Shown piece after piece: positions 17,111 to 28,938 of a stretch of 64,000 bases of DNA. Both the position numbers and the translations under genes were made by a program. The stretch lies in assembly GCF_022811645.1 (NCBI RefSeq), contig NZ_CP094534.1, forward strand, positions 1,922,001-1,986,000. Direction: 5' to 3'. Positions within the stretch are counted from its first letter, which is position 1, and every line of letters begins with the position of its first letter. The notes beneath the pieces were generated by a model that ran no database searches, had not been told where the DNA came from, and saw only the letters and a program-made list of their open reading frames with translations. The stretch comes from Hymenobacter monticola (GTDB lineage Bacteria > Bacteroidota > Bacteroidia > Cytophagales > Hymenobacteraceae).

Positions 17111-17533
17111 ATGGCAGTTTATCCCGAATACATGGTGGCGCCCATCCGCCAAGACCTCACCGAGGTTGGTTTTGAGCAGCTGATGACCCCCGAAGCCGTA
17201 GAATCGGCTTTGGCCGATAAGGAAGGCACCGTGCTGGTGGCCGTGAACTCGGTGTGCGGCTGCGCCGCCGCCAAGGCCCGCCCGGCCCTGAAAATGGCCC
17301 TCGCCAGCGCCGACAAAAAGCCCGGCAAACTCGTGACCGTTTTCGCCGGCATGGAAACCGACGCCGTGGCCAAAATGCGCGAGCACCTGCTCCCTTATCC
17401 TCCTTCCTCGCCCTGCATCGCCCTGTTCAAAGACGGCGAGTTGGTGCACATGATTGAGCGCTACCACATCGAGGGCTCCGATGCCATGCGCATCGTGAAC
17501 AACCTGCAAGGCGCCTTCGAGGAGTATTGCTAA
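17111..17533 (+). CDS. bacilliredoxin, BrxA/BrxB (YphP/YqiW) family
   Basis: A 140-aa protein with the family CGC motif (C49-G50-C51 in NSVCGCAAAKARPA), the AGMETDAVAKMREHL helix and the PPSSPCIALFKDGELVHMIERY segment. Bacilliredoxins have a thioredoxin fold and remove bacillithiol from S-bacillithiolated proteins in Firmicutes; Bacteroidota homologues are common and presumably do similar thiol chemistry. Length is normal for the family. It is a single gene with its own terminator at 17581-17613. Confidence 0.93.
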   Translation: MAVYPEYMVAPIRQDLTEVGFEQLMTPEAVESALADKEGTVLVAVNSVCGCAAAKARPALKMALASADKKPGKLVTVFAGMETDAVAKMREHLLPYPPSSPCIALFKDGELVHMIERYHIEGSDAMRIVNNLQGAFEEYC

Positions 17534-17580
17534 TTCCAGTATCAGCGGTTGACGTCGATTTCGCACTAGGTTTTGAGCTC

Positions 17581-17613
17581 AAAAAGCCGCTTCCGTCACG
17601 GGAGCGGCTTTTT
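17581..17613 (+). terminator. intrinsic terminator after the bacilliredoxin gene
   Basis: Stem AAAAAGCCGCTTCC with GGGAGCGGCTTTTT around a short GTCAC loop, followed by a T-rich tail, 48 bases after the stop codon. Confidence 0.88.
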
Positions 17614-17822
17614 CGTTTTCTGCCTTAAGGGCTCAAGTGTAAGCCCAGGGCCAGCACCTGGCCCTGCCAAAGGCATGCGCCGCGCGGAGCGGCGGCTTGT
17701 GTATCATATTCTTGATTGAGTACCGTTTGGGGCCGGCACACGTACCTTGTTGCGCCTTGGCTCAGACCCGGGTACTGGTCACTCATTTCATTCTTTTTCA
17801 CTCATTTTATTTCTGCTTACAT

Positions 17823-20822
17823 ATGGAAAACTTTTCCTCGTCTTGGGTGGTGCCGCGCTGGCTGAAGCCAGCCGCGCTGGCTCTGAGCCTGCTAACCGCC
17901 CCGGCTGCCTGAGCCCAAACCAGCCCATCGGTCATTTACGGCCTAGGCACGGCTACCCAGAACTTTGGCGGCGTCGCGGCGGGCCAGCAGGTTCTGGTGC
18001 CGCTCTACCCGGCCAACCTTTCCGGTACTGCGCAGCTCTTCGGGACGAGCCAGATTATTGCCGGCGTCACGGCCGGTCAGCAACTGGTGGGCATCGATGT
18101 CCGGCCCAGCACCGGCCAACTCTACGGACTGGGCTACAACCGCAGCACCGGAACCACCTAACTCTACCTGCTCAGCATACCCACCGGCTCGACTACCACG
18201 GTCACGGCCACGCCTATCAACGCCACGCCCATCACCCTCAACCTGCAAGACCCCAACGCCAGCCTGACCGGCACGGGGGCCAACACCCGCGGGCTGATTA
18301 CCAACGTAGGATTCGACTTTGACCCGCGCGCCGACCGCCTCCGGGTGGTGGCGCCCAACGGCGTCAACTACCGCCTCAACCCCAATACCGGCGCGCTGGC
18401 CGGCACCGATACCAACCTGACTTACGCGGCCGGCAGCAACGTGGCCCACGCACCCTACATCGGCACGGTGGCTTATACCAACTCGGCCACGACCGTGGCC
18501 GGCACTACGCTCTATGATATCGACGTGACCAACACCAACGCCCTGCTCTCGATTCAGAACCCGCCCGACGACGGCATTCTCAACCGGGTAGCACCCGTTA
18601 CCTTTCGAACCCTCAACAACCCGAATGCCTTTCCGCTGACGTCTCCTACCATCGGGCTGGACCTGGATATCTTTTACGACCGCAGCAGCAGCAGCAACTT
18701 GGCCTATCTGGTGGAGGCTCGCTACTCGGACCCGAACAATTCTAATATCAACAACGGTGGCACCGGCAACCAATTCAGTTCCTACCTGTGGGCGTTTAAC
18801 CTGCAAACTGGGCAGGCTGTGGGCCGCAATATTTTTGGGAGTGTTCCGGTGTTCATCTCCAACATCGCTGCTACGAGCGGCTCAACACTGGTGTGGACCG
18901 GGCAGGCCGGTGCCGATTGGCAGAACGCCGGCAATTGGCAGCCCAATCGGGTGCCCACCTCTGCTGATGACGTCTTCATTGCCGGCACCGGCACGCTGGT
19001 AGCCCCCGGCCTCACCGTGACCACGCAGCCTATCATCACGGCCACTACCTCAGTGGCCCACACGGTAACGCTTGACAACAACGCACTGCTGGCCACCAAC
19101 AACGGCGGCCTGCTGAGCCTGGCCGGCAACTTCATCAACAACGGCGGTGTGGTGGCGGGCACCGGCACCGGCACCATCGCCCTAGTCGGCACCGCCCAGC
19201 AAGACATCAGCGGCAGCACCGCTACCAGCTTCTGGAACTTGGGCGTGGGCGCCAATGGCGCTACCACCAGCGCGGCCGTTTCTGTCCGGCGCAGCGTGCA
19301 GGTAAGCGGCACGTTGGCCATCGGTTCGGGCCAATCGTTTACGCTGCTGAGCAGCGCCAGCGGCACGGCTTATGTGGTGAACAACGCCGGAGGCAGCGTT
19401 TCGGGCCTGGCCACGGTGCAGCGCTACACCACCCCCACCAATCCCGGCGCAGGCTACCGCCACTATGGCTCACCCGTGTCGAAAGCCAGCGGCAGCGCCA
19501 CCAGCAGCACGGTGGCCGACTTCGCCACCAGCGGCTTCACGCCGGTGGTAAGCACGGCTTACAACACGTCGTCCGCGCCGCGGCTGGAGACGGTTTACCC
19601 AACGGTTTTTTTCTACGACCAATCGCGCCTAGCTACCAGCAATGCGTCGTACGCGGTGGGAGATTTCGACAACGGGTTCGTCTCGCCTGCCGCCCTCACC
19701 GATACTCTCTCGCCCGGCCGCGGCTACACGGTCAATATTCCGGGTACCGAGCTGGTCGATTTTCAGGGCAAGCTGCGCACCGGCAGCTACTCAACCGGCT
19801 TCTTGGCGCGGGGCGCACAAACCAACGCCGGCTACCACTTGCTGGGCAATCCGTATCCAGGAGCCATTAGCTACACCACGTTGTACGGTGCTTCGTCGGG
19901 CATGCAGGACGGGTTGTATATATTCCGGAGCAGCGGGCGGTACATAGGCAGCTACTCCACCTACATCAGCAACGGCCAGAGCGTAAACGGCGGCAGCGAC
20001 AATGTACCGCTGGCGCAAGGCTTTTTCGTGCGGGCGCAGCCTGGCGGCGGCCAGGTCGCCTTCACCAATGCGGCCCGCACCAATGCCCCCGAAACCGCCG
20101 TTTTCCAGCGCAGCGCCAGCACGGTTCCGGCACTGGCCCTCACCCTGAGCGGCAACAACGCGGCCAACCAGACGCGCATCTACTTCGAGCGCGGGGCCAG
20201 CAGTGGCTACGACAACGGCCAAGATGGCTACTACCTGCCGCCTTCGCACGGCCTGGACCTGGCCAGCGACGTCGCGCCCGAAGCATTCAGCATCAATGGC
20301 CTACCCGAGTTAGTCGGGGCAGCCGTATCGGTGCCCCTGCGCCTGCACGCAGGAGTTGCGGGCTTATACACGCTGACGGTGGATGAGCTGGTTAACCTGC
20401 CGGCCGGCTACCATGCCTACCTGCGCGACGGCCGTACCAATACCTATACCGACCTGGCTACCACTCCCAGCATGCGCGTGTCCCTGTTTCCTGTCGATGC
20501 TGCCGTTGGCCGATTTACGGTGGTTTTCAGCGCGTTGCAGCCGCTGGCCAATGCCCCAGCTGCCTTGGCCGCTCTGGTTAGCCTCTACCCCAATCCTGCC
20601 CACGGTTCTGCCACGCTGCTGCTGCCCCAGTCCCTGCGCGGCGCGGCCGCCAGCCAGGTAGAGGTACTCAACACCCTGGGCCAAGTAGTGCTGCGCCAGA
20701 CTGTGGTCGCTATCAGCGCCGAACCGGTGAGTTTGCCCCTCACCGGGCTGGCCGCGGGCGTCTACACGGTGCGAGCCATTACGGCTACCGGTGCGGTAGC
20801 CCGTCAGCTGCGTATTGAATAA
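17823..20822 (+). pseudogene. DUF4394 / T9SS-sorted secreted protein interrupted by two in-frame stops
   Basis: One reading frame runs 1000 codons from the ATG at 17823 to the stop at 20820-20822, broken only by TGA at 17910-17912 and TAA at 18159-18161. Across both stops the protein continues without frameshift: a signal peptide ending TAPAA, then AQTSPSVIYGLGTA of a DUF4394 domain (LVGIDVRPSTGQLYGLGYN, GFDFDPRADRLRVVAPNGVNYR), a long beta-rich central region, and a C-terminal T9SS sorting domain (LVSLYPNPAHG to RQLRIE). The TGA lies exactly at the expected signal-peptide cleavage site. Each stop is one base from a sense codon (for example CAA to TAA). A shorter product could start only at about 18345, without a signal peptide. 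Recent inactivation is most likely; readthrough or assembly error cannot be excluded. Confidence 0.8.
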
Positions 20823-20914
20823 ACTGGGCTTGCTACCCTTCCAACGGCCCCTGTCGGTAGTACCGGCGGGGGCATGTTGTGTAGAATGGGCTATAGCCTT
20901 CCGTCCTTGGCGCT

Positions 20915-21424
20915 CTAAGCCACTGGCTTGGATTCGTAGATGGTCGTCCCGGTTTCGGGGCGGCCATTTTTTTTGCTGCTTTCTTTATCGTCCGCCTTAT
21001 CGGATGGTTTGGCCGTGGCAATGAGCAACACGCCGGCTACCATAAAGCCGGCGCCCAGTAGCACCTGCCACGTCAGCTTCTCCTTCAGAAACAGCGCCGC
21101 CAGCAGCACCGAAAACACCAGCGCCACATTGGTGAGCGGCGATACCCGCGAAGCATCGCCAAGAGATAATGCCCGGAAAGACAGCAGCGATGACGTAGCT
21201 GTGAGGATGCCGGCCGTAATGAGAAACGCCCAGCTTTTACGGTCAATTTTCGTGATTTCGGGCAGCAGGCCTTCCCATACCACCGTGCCCCACGACACCA
21301 CAATTATCAGCACCGCCTGAATGGCAAACGCCAGACTGGGCGGCACGTTTTTGATTCCCGCTTTCGACAGCGTGACGACGGTAGCCGACACCACGGCCGC
21401 CAATAAGGCAAAGACTATCCACAT
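20915..21424 (-). CDS. EamA/DMT-type small membrane transporter
   Basis: A 169-aa protein with four or five hydrophobic spans (MWIVFALLAAVVSATVVTL, AIQAVLIIVVSWGTVVWEG, AFLITAGILTATSSLLSF, VALVFSVLLAALFL, LLGAGFMVAGVLLIATA) and a Lys/Asp-rich cytoplasmic tail. The EKLTWQVLLGAGFMVAGVLL segment is typical of one EamA repeat. Being half the usual two-repeat length, it would have to dimerise like other single-repeat DMT proteins. The substrate is unknown. I chose the ATG at 21424 rather than one 11 codons upstream because it begins the first membrane span. Confidence 0.85.
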   Translation of the reverse strand: MWIVFALLAAVVSATVVTLSKAGIKNVPPSLAFAIQAVLIIVVSWGTVVWEGLLPEITKIDRKSWAFLITAGILTATSSLLSFRALSLGDASRVSPLTNVALVFSVLLAALFLKEKLTWQVLLGAGFMVAGVLLIATAKPSDKADDKESSKKNGRPETGTTIYESKPVA

Positions 21425-21515
21425 AAGCTGGGCTCCGAACTCTAACCGGCGAGCCACGTGCGCTTGGCAGTACGCGGCGCATGGGCCCGGGTTTGATGCA
21501 ACCCCGGCCGGTCAC

Positions 21516-21546
21516 AAAAAATGCCGCCCACAGGGACGGCATTTTT
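21516..21546 (-). terminator. intrinsic terminator downstream of the M3 peptidase gene
   Basis: Stem AAAAAATGCCG with CGGCATTTTT around CCCACAGGGA, 57 bases past the stop of the minus-strand peptidase gene; A and T runs flank both sides. Confidence 0.85.
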
Positions 21547-21602
21547 CGAATAGGCGCTAATGCGGGCTGAACCGGTCAGAAAACCGGCAACGAAAGCGTT
21601 TT

Positions 21603-23699
21603 CTAAAGCCCCAGCGATTTGAAGAAGGCTTCCTGGTTAGGCTCGCGGCCCAAGAAGTTTTTCACCAAGTTGTATTCCTCGTCGGTGCCGCCTTTGGCTA
21701 GGATGTAGTCGCGGTAGCGCAGGCCGGTTTTGCTGTCCATGATGCCGTTTTTCTCGAACACTGAGAACATGTCCTCCGCATACACCTTCGACCACATGTA
21801 GCCGTAGTAGCCCGCGCCATAGCCAGTGAGGTGGCCGAAAGCAGCCTGCATGTTGGTGCCGTCGAGGTAAGCAAAAGGCGTAATCTGGTTTTGCAGCTTC
21901 TTGAGCACGTCGGTGGTCGTCTCGGTGCCGTTCGGGTCGAACCGGTCGTGCAGGGTCATGTCCAGCGTGCCGTACAGAATCTGCTGCGACGCGGCTAGGC
22001 CCGAACCCACGTTGCGGGCGGCCCACATCTTGTCGTACAGCGGCTTGGGCAGCACCTCGCCGGTCTGGTAGTGCTTGGCGAAGGTCTTGAGGGCGTCGTA
22101 GTTCCAAGCCCAGTTTTCGAGAATCTGTGAGGGCGCTTCCACGAAGTCGCGCTTCACGCTGGTACCCGACTGACTCGACAGCTCGGCCGTGGTCAGCAGG
22201 TTATGCATCACGTGGCCAAACTCGTGGAAGAAAGTCACCACCTGGCCGTGGTTCATCAGGGCCGGCTTGCCGGGCGTGGGCGCATTGAAGTTGCAAAGCA
22301 GCGCGGCCGTGGGCAGCTGGTAGCCTTGCGCCGTGGCCCGGCCCGACTGAATGCCGAAGCAGGCGGCGTGGGTGTACTTGTTCTCGCGCGGAAACAGGTC
22401 GATGTAAAAGCGCCCAATGAGCTTGCCGTCCCGCTGCACCTCAAACATGCGCGCGTCCTGGTGCCATACCGACGCCCCCTTCACCTCGTTGAATTTCAAC
22501 CCGAACAGCTGCTGTGTAGTCTGGAACAGGCCGTCCACCACGTGGTTCACCTCGAAGTACTCCTTCACCTTCTCGCCGTCGAGCTGGTACTTGCTCTGCA
22601 TCATCAGGTTGTTGTAGAAGCTGGTTTCCCAGGGCGCCATCGTTTTCACGCTCGGGTCCTTCAGGTAGGTGCGCTTCACGGCCAGCAGCTCGTCGAGGTC
22701 CTGCTGACTTTTCTGTTTCACGCGGTCCACCAACTTGGTTTCGAAAGCCCACACGGTTTCGGGGTTTTTCACCATGCGGCTGCTGGTCTGGTAGGCCGCG
22801 TAAGTTTTGTAGCCCAGCAGTTGGGCTTTTTTCTGGCGCTCAATGAGCAACTGCTTGAGCACGGGCAGGTTGGCCTCGGCCGCACGGTTGTTATACAACA
22901 CGTACAACTTCTTGCGCAGCGGCTCCGACTCCGCGTACTTCATGAACGTGCCGTAGGACGGGCCGTCCACGTTGATGCGGTAGGCCGTGCCCTCGCGCGG
23001 GCGGCTCTTAATGTAGTCGTCAGGCAGGCCCTTCAAATCGGCTTCGCTCACCAACATAAAGCTCTTGTCCTTGGCAATGTTGGCCCCGAAGGCCAGGCTC
23101 AGGTCCGCAATTTTGTCGTTCAGCTTCTGCAGCTCCTGGCGCTTCTCCGGGCTCAGCGCGAAGCCGTTGCGCTCGTACTCCTCCACCGTTTCGGTCAGGA
23201 ACTTCTTGTGCGGGCCGGTCAGGGTCTGGGCTTCCTTGGTTTTCGAGTAGTCCTTCACGGCCCGGTAGAGCTTCTCGTCCAGCTCCAATTCGTTGCTGTA
23301 CTTGCTGAGCAGCGCAATGCTGCGCTCGGCCTGGTTGCGCACCGCCGAGTCGGGACTAGCATTGAACAGGATGCTGATGGGCCCGTACGCGCCGCCAAAC
23401 TGGTCGTTCAGCGCATCGAGCAGCAGCATGGTGTTGGCAAACGTGCGTTTGGCCGCCGGCACATTATAAATGGCCGTCAAAGCCGTTTTGGTGTTGGTAA
23501 TGGCGGCGCTGGTGGCCTGTTGCACATCGGCCTTGGTGGCCTTGCTGAAAGCAATGGGCTGGTTGTAAGCCGGCAGCAGCGGGTTGGCAGGCGCCTTAGG
23601 AGCCGTGGGTGGGCCGCCCGCGCGGGCTTCTAATGTGCCCACCGAGAGCAGAAGCAACGTACCGCGCAATAATGCCCGGCGAGAGAAATAAGAAGTCAT
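21603..23699 (-). CDS. M3 family zinc metallopeptidase (peptidyl-dipeptidase Dcp-like), exported
   Basis: A 698-aa protein with an N-terminal export signal containing an Arg-Arg pair (MTSYFSRRALLRGTLLLLS), which could be Tat- or Sec-type. The M3 zinc site is FFHEFGHVMHNLL, with H492 and H496 as ligands and the third ligand Glu in the following FVEAPSQILENW segment. GYGAGYYGYMWSKVYAEDMF is the usual substrate-binding loop. M3 enzymes of this group release dipeptides or cut short oligopeptides. Length is right for Dcp/oligopeptidase A. It has terminators on both sides and is a single-gene unit. Confidence 0.93.
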   Translation of the reverse strand: MTSYFSRRALLRGTLLLLSVGTLEARAGGPPTAPKAPANPLLPAYNQPIAFSKATKADVQQATSAAITNTKTALTAIYNVPAAKRTFANTMLLLDALNDQFGGAYGPISILFNASPDSAVRNQAERSIALLSKYSNELELDEKLYRAVKDYSKTKEAQTLTGPHKKFLTETVEEYERNGFALSPEKRQELQKLNDKIADLSLAFGANIAKDKSFMLVSEADLKGLPDDYIKSRPREGTAYRINVDGPSYGTFMKYAESEPLRKKLYVLYNNRAAEANLPVLKQLLIERQKKAQLLGYKTYAAYQTSSRMVKNPETVWAFETKLVDRVKQKSQQDLDELLAVKRTYLKDPSVKTMAPWETSFYNNLMMQSKYQLDGEKVKEYFEVNHVVDGLFQTTQQLFGLKFNEVKGASVWHQDARMFEVQRDGKLIGRFYIDLFPRENKYTHAACFGIQSGRATAQGYQLPTAALLCNFNAPTPGKPALMNHGQVVTFFHEFGHVMHNLLTTAELSSQSGTSVKRDFVEAPSQILENWAWNYDALKTFAKHYQTGEVLPKPLYDKMWAARNVGSGLAASQQILYGTLDMTLHDRFDPNGTETTTDVLKKLQNQITPFAYLDGTNMQAAFGHLTGYGAGYYGYMWSKVYAEDMFSVFEKNGIMDSKTGLRYRDYILAKGGTDEEYNLVKNFLGREPNQEAFFKSLGL

Positions 23700-23751
23700 A
23701 CTTTAAAGCAGAAAAGTTGAAAAGCCTGGCAAGTTAACAGCCCTGTATCAA

Positions 23752-23807
23752 GCAGAAGCCCCAACGAAACAGCCTCCGGCAAGAGGTTGCTCCGTTGGGG
23801 CTTCTGC
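23752..23807 (-). terminator. intrinsic terminator downstream of recQ
   Basis: A 15-base perfect stem GCAGAAGCCCCAACG (23752-23766) with CGTTGGGGCTTCTGC (23793-23807) encloses a 26-base loop, 18 bases past the recQ stop. It lacks a long T run, so it may act as a processing or partial termination hairpin. Confidence 0.65.
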
Positions 23808-23825
23808 AGCCTGTAGGCGCCAGAT

Positions 23826-26030
<2,205 letters not shown>

Positions 26031-26443
26031 AGCTTGTAAACTCAGATGAGAGGTGCTTGAAAGCACGGTTCTTAACGAAGATAAGCAAGCCGATTGGTTT
26101 TTATCGTGAAAAATGGTGTTTTTCTTGAATTGCGGCCAACAATTTCGCAACACGAAATGCCACGCCCTACAAGCAAAAAAAGCAAATGCCAGAACAACAG
26201 TTAATTCAGGGTAGCATACGAATCAGCGCCGTTTCGGCATCAGTGCAAATTAGAACGACGTAGGGGCGGGGCCTGCCCCCGCCCGGGCGGCCGCGCCGTC
26301 TCAATGATTTCGTTTAACGATGGGCGGGGGCAGGTCCCGCCCCTACGTCGTTCGGCGAGGACACGAAACAACTTTGCTCGGGGCCTACCCCCACGGCTAA
26401 GGTTCTATGCCCGAATTTTGCGGCCTCATCCACTGGTTTGCTT
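26031..26443. other. divergent intergenic region between recQ and the arabinose-5-phosphate isomerase gene
   Basis: This 413-base gap should hold promoters for both genes. The recQ side (26031-26250) is AT-rich; the other side contains the inverted repeat at 26253-26353. I found no TAnnTTTG match I trust on either strand. Confidence 0.5.
26253..26353. repeat. inverted repeat (GAACGACGTAGGGGCGGG family)
   Basis: Arms 26253-26284 and 26322-26353 pair over 32 bases with one mismatch around a 37-base centre. The sequence is very GC-rich. No second copy in the window. Confidence 0.9.
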
Positions 26444-27463
26444 ATGTCCGTGTCTTCCGAACCCCTCCACTCATCAGCTCCCGCCGAAACCACACCCCCG
26501 GCCGATGTGCTGCGCATTGCGCGCCACGTGCTACACGAGGAAGCCGCTGCCCTGCACGACGTGGCCAACGCCATTGCCGCCACGCCCGATTTCGAGCGCT
26601 GCGTGCAGGCCATTCTGCAGCTGAAGGGCCGCGTGGTGGTCACGGGCATCGGCAAAAGCGCCCACGTGGCCGGCAAAATGGTGGCCACGCTCAACAGCAC
26701 CGGCACGCCGGCCCTGTTCATGCACGCCGCCGACGCCATCCACGGTGACCTGGGCATGATTCAGCCCGAAGACTTTGTCATCGCCATCAGCAAGAGCGGC
26801 GACACGCCCGAAATCAAGGTACTGGTGCCGCTGCTGCGCCGCAAGGGCGTGCCGCTGGCCGCGCTGGTGAGCAACGCCGAGTCGTACCTGGGCCAGCAGG
26901 CTACCTACATTCTGCACGCCCCGGTGGCCAAAGAGGCCTGCCCTAACAACCTGGCGCCCACCACCAGCACCACCGCTGCCCTGGCCCTGGGCGATGCCCT
27001 GGCCGTGTGCCTGCTCGAAAGCCGGCAGTTCACCGCCGCCGATTTTGCTCGCCTGCACCCCGGCGGCACCCTCGGCAAGCGCCTCTACCTGAAAGTAGGC
27101 GACCTTAGCCGCCAGAACCAGCGCCCCCAGGTGCGCGAAGACGCGCCGCTGAAGGAGGTGCTGCTCGAAATCTCGGGCAAGCGCCTGGGTGCCACCGCTG
27201 TGCTGAATGCCGAGGGCGCGCTGGCCGGCATCATCACCGACGGCGACCTGCGCCGCATGCTGGGCAGCTTCTCCGACCTGGAAAACCTGCGGGCCCGCGA
27301 CATTCTCACGCCCCGCCCTGCCACGATTGACATCGAAGACTTCGCCGCCGAAGCCCTGGCCCGCATGCAGCAGCGCAACATCACGCAGCTGGTGGTGACG
27401 GAAGTGGGCACGTTTGCCGGCTTCATTCACCTGCACGACTTGCTGCGCGAAGGGCTGGTATAA
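26444..27463 (+). CDS. kdsD: KpsF/GutQ-type D-arabinose-5-phosphate isomerase
   Basis: A 339-aa protein with an N-terminal SIS domain (GRVVVTGIGKSAHVAGKMVATLNSTG, ISKSGDTPEI) and two C-terminal CBS domains (VREDAPLKEVLLEIS, ATAVLNAEGALAGIITDGDLRRML, MQQRNITQLVV). The HPGGTLGKRL hinge is diagnostic of KdsD/KpsF. It converts ribulose 5-phosphate to arabinose 5-phosphate for Kdo in lipopolysaccharide. An in-frame TTG at 26438 is possible, but the ATG at 26444 is preferred. A mannose-1-phosphate guanylyltransferase follows after a repeat cluster. Confidence 0.93.
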   Translation: MSVSSEPLHSSAPAETTPPADVLRIARHVLHEEAAALHDVANAIAATPDFERCVQAILQLKGRVVVTGIGKSAHVAGKMVATLNSTGTPALFMHAADAIHGDLGMIQPEDFVIAISKSGDTPEIKVLVPLLRRKGVPLAALVSNAESYLGQQATYILHAPVAKEACPNNLAPTTSTTAALALGDALAVCLLESRQFTAADFARLHPGGTLGKRLYLKVGDLSRQNQRPQVREDAPLKEVLLEISGKRLGATAVLNAEGALAGIITDGDLRRMLGSFSDLENLRARDILTPRPATIDIEDFAAEALARMQQRNITQLVVTEVGTFAGFIHLHDLLREGLV

Positions 27464-27605
27464 GAACGTGTACCGCGAAGCTCCTGCTTCGCCTCGCGTT
27501 GGAATCGTCAGGAATCGTAGGCGCGAGGCGAAGCAGGAGCTTCGCGGTACTCGTTCAACGCGAGTTCAACGCGAGGCGAAGCAGGAGCTTCGTGGTACAC
27601 GTTCG
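27464..27605. repeat. cluster of three copies of a REP-like unit (GCGAAGCTCCTGCTTCGC)
   Basis: One copy at 27464-27498 in one orientation and two in the opposite orientation at 27522-27550 and 27569-27605. Each unit is itself an imperfect palindrome (GCGAAGCTCCTGCTTCGC), and the outer copies share GAACGTGTACC ends. It fills the gap between kdsD and the mannose-1-phosphate guanylyltransferase gene. Confidence 0.9.
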
Positions 27606-27615
27606 GCTCCGGCCT

Positions 27616-27623
27616 TATCTTTG
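27616..27623 (+). promoter_or_regulatory. candidate -7 element (TATCTTTG) just before the guanylyltransferase ATG
   Basis: TATCTTTG matches TAnnTTTG exactly and ends five bases before the ATG at 27629. If used, the transcript would start at or within a couple of bases of the start codon. No good -33 box is visible because the repeat cluster occupies that position. Confidence 0.45.
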
Positions 27624-27628
27624 TCTTA

Positions 27629-28711
27629 ATGAATTCCACCTACCTCGTCGTAATGGCTGGCGGCATCGGCAGCCGCTTCTGGCCTTTTAGCCGCACCCAC
27701 CACCCCAAGCAGTTCCACGACGTCCTGGGCGTGGGCAAGTCCATGCTCCAGCTTACTGTGGACCGGTTTGCGGGCGTGTGCCCGCGCGAAAACGTGTTCG
27801 TCGTGACCAACCGCGACTACACGCAGCTGGTGCAGGAGCACCTGCCCGACCTGCCCGCCGACCAGATTCTGGGCGAGCCCATTGGCCGCAACACGGCCCC
27901 GTGCATTGCCTACGCCAGCTACCGCATTGCCCAGCGCGACCCCAAAGCCACCATCATCGTGACGCCCGCCGACCACGCCGTGCTGCGCGAAGACGAGTTT
28001 CGCCGCCTCATCCGCAAGGCCGTGGACGCGGCCCGCGCCAGCGACGTGCTCATCACGCTCGGCATTCAGCCCTCGCGTCCCGACACCGGCTACGGCTACA
28101 TCCAGTACATGGACGAGCAGAGCCTGCCCGGCGGCGAGCTACACAAGGTGAAAACTTTCACCGAGAAGCCGAATCTGGAAATTGCGAAGATGTTCGTCGA
28201 AAGCGGCGATTTCCTCTGGAATTCGGGCCTGTTTGTGTGGCGGGCTGATGTCATCATCAACGCCTTCCACCAGTACCTGAGCGATATCTCCGAAGTATTT
28301 GAGGAAGGCGCTGCTCAGTTGGGCACCGCTGAAGAAGAAAATTTCATCAGCGAAGCCTACTCGCGCTGCCGCAACATCAGCATCGACTACGGGGTGATGG
28401 AAAAGGCCGACAACGTGTACGTGCTGCCCGCTGACTTCGGCTGGAGCGACGTGGGCACCTGGGATTCGCTGCACCGCATCGGCGAACGCGACGAGAACAA
28501 CAACATGGTGAGCGGCGACGTGCTGCTCTACGACACCACCGGCTGCGTCATCAAAACGCCCTCGGAACGATTGGTGGTGGTGCAGGGCCTAGAAGACTTC
28601 ATCGTGGCCGAATACGACAACGTGCTGCTCATCTGCAAGCGCACCGAGGAGCAACGCGTCAAAGAGTTCGTGGCCGACGTGAAGGCGAAGAAGGGCGCGG
28701 GGTATAACTAA
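27629..28711 (+). CDS. manC: mannose-1-phosphate guanylyltransferase
   Basis: A 360-aa nucleotidyltransferase with the signature VVMAGGIGSRFWPFSRTHHPKQF, the metal/sugar site TPADHAV, GYGYIQY, FTEKPN and FLWNSGLFVWRAD motifs and YGVMEKADNVYVLPADFGWSDVGTW. It makes GDP-mannose from mannose 1-phosphate and GTP for polysaccharide, glycoprotein or LPS synthesis. It is the short form without the C-terminal phosphomannose isomerase domain. Its neighbour kdsD also feeds envelope sugar synthesis. It is followed by an inverted repeat carrying a terminator. Confidence 0.93.
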   Translation: MNSTYLVVMAGGIGSRFWPFSRTHHPKQFHDVLGVGKSMLQLTVDRFAGVCPRENVFVVTNRDYTQLVQEHLPDLPADQILGEPIGRNTAPCIAYASYRIAQRDPKATIIVTPADHAVLREDEFRRLIRKAVDAARASDVLITLGIQPSRPDTGYGYIQYMDEQSLPGGELHKVKTFTEKPNLEIAKMFVESGDFLWNSGLFVWRADVIINAFHQYLSDISEVFEEGAAQLGTAEEENFISEAYSRCRNISIDYGVMEKADNVYVLPADFGWSDVGTWDSLHRIGERDENNNMVSGDVLLYDTTGCVIKTPSERLVVVQGLEDFIVAEYDNVLLICKRTEEQRVKEFVADVKAKKGAGYN

Positions 28712-28732
28712 GTTCGTCTGGTCCCCGGCTGT

Positions 28733-28911
28733 TATTGCGAGGCCGCAGGCCGTGGCAATCCGTCCTGTCAAAACCAGACACGCTCTTTTACCAGAAAGCC
28801 CCGGTACCGCAATGGTGCCGGGGCTTTCTGTTGGCTTTATCACAATTCGGGGTTGGTCGCGGTTGAGAAGACGGATTGCCGCGCTCCACTGCGTTTCGCT
28901 CGCAATGACAG
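28733..28911. repeat. MITE-like inverted repeat (ATTGCGAGGC ... CGCAATGACAG family), copy 1
   Basis: The outer arms (28733-28764 and 28870-28909) are imperfect reverse complements. The inner right part, CTTTATCACA...GGTTGGTCGC...GAGAAGACGGATTG, is shared with the copy at 42599-42747, showing the two are one family and not only chance palindromes. A transcription terminator lies in its centre. Confidence 0.82.
28792..28829. terminator. intrinsic terminator between convergent manC and rlmB
   Basis: Stem CAGAAAGCCCCGGTACC with GGTGCCGGGGCTTTCTG and a four-base core. It lies inside the MITE-like element at 28733-28911 and could serve both convergent genes. Confidence 0.7.
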
Positions 28912-28938
28912 ACGGTGCCGCGCCCCTGCGAATGACAG

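Noticed and set aside
17697..17912. 71-codon frame before the DUF4394 gene as a separate small protein
   Set aside because: Its second half is the signal peptide of the interrupted T9SS gene, in frame with it, so it belongs to that gene.
21425..21512. tRNA-like stretch upstream of the EamA gene
   Set aside because: The T-loop-like GTTCGGAG lacks the required A and no acceptor and D-arm pairing can be drawn on either strand.
22203..23633. 476-codon frame opposite the M3 peptidase gene
   Set aside because: It has no recognisable domain and lies fully within a well-supported peptidase gene.
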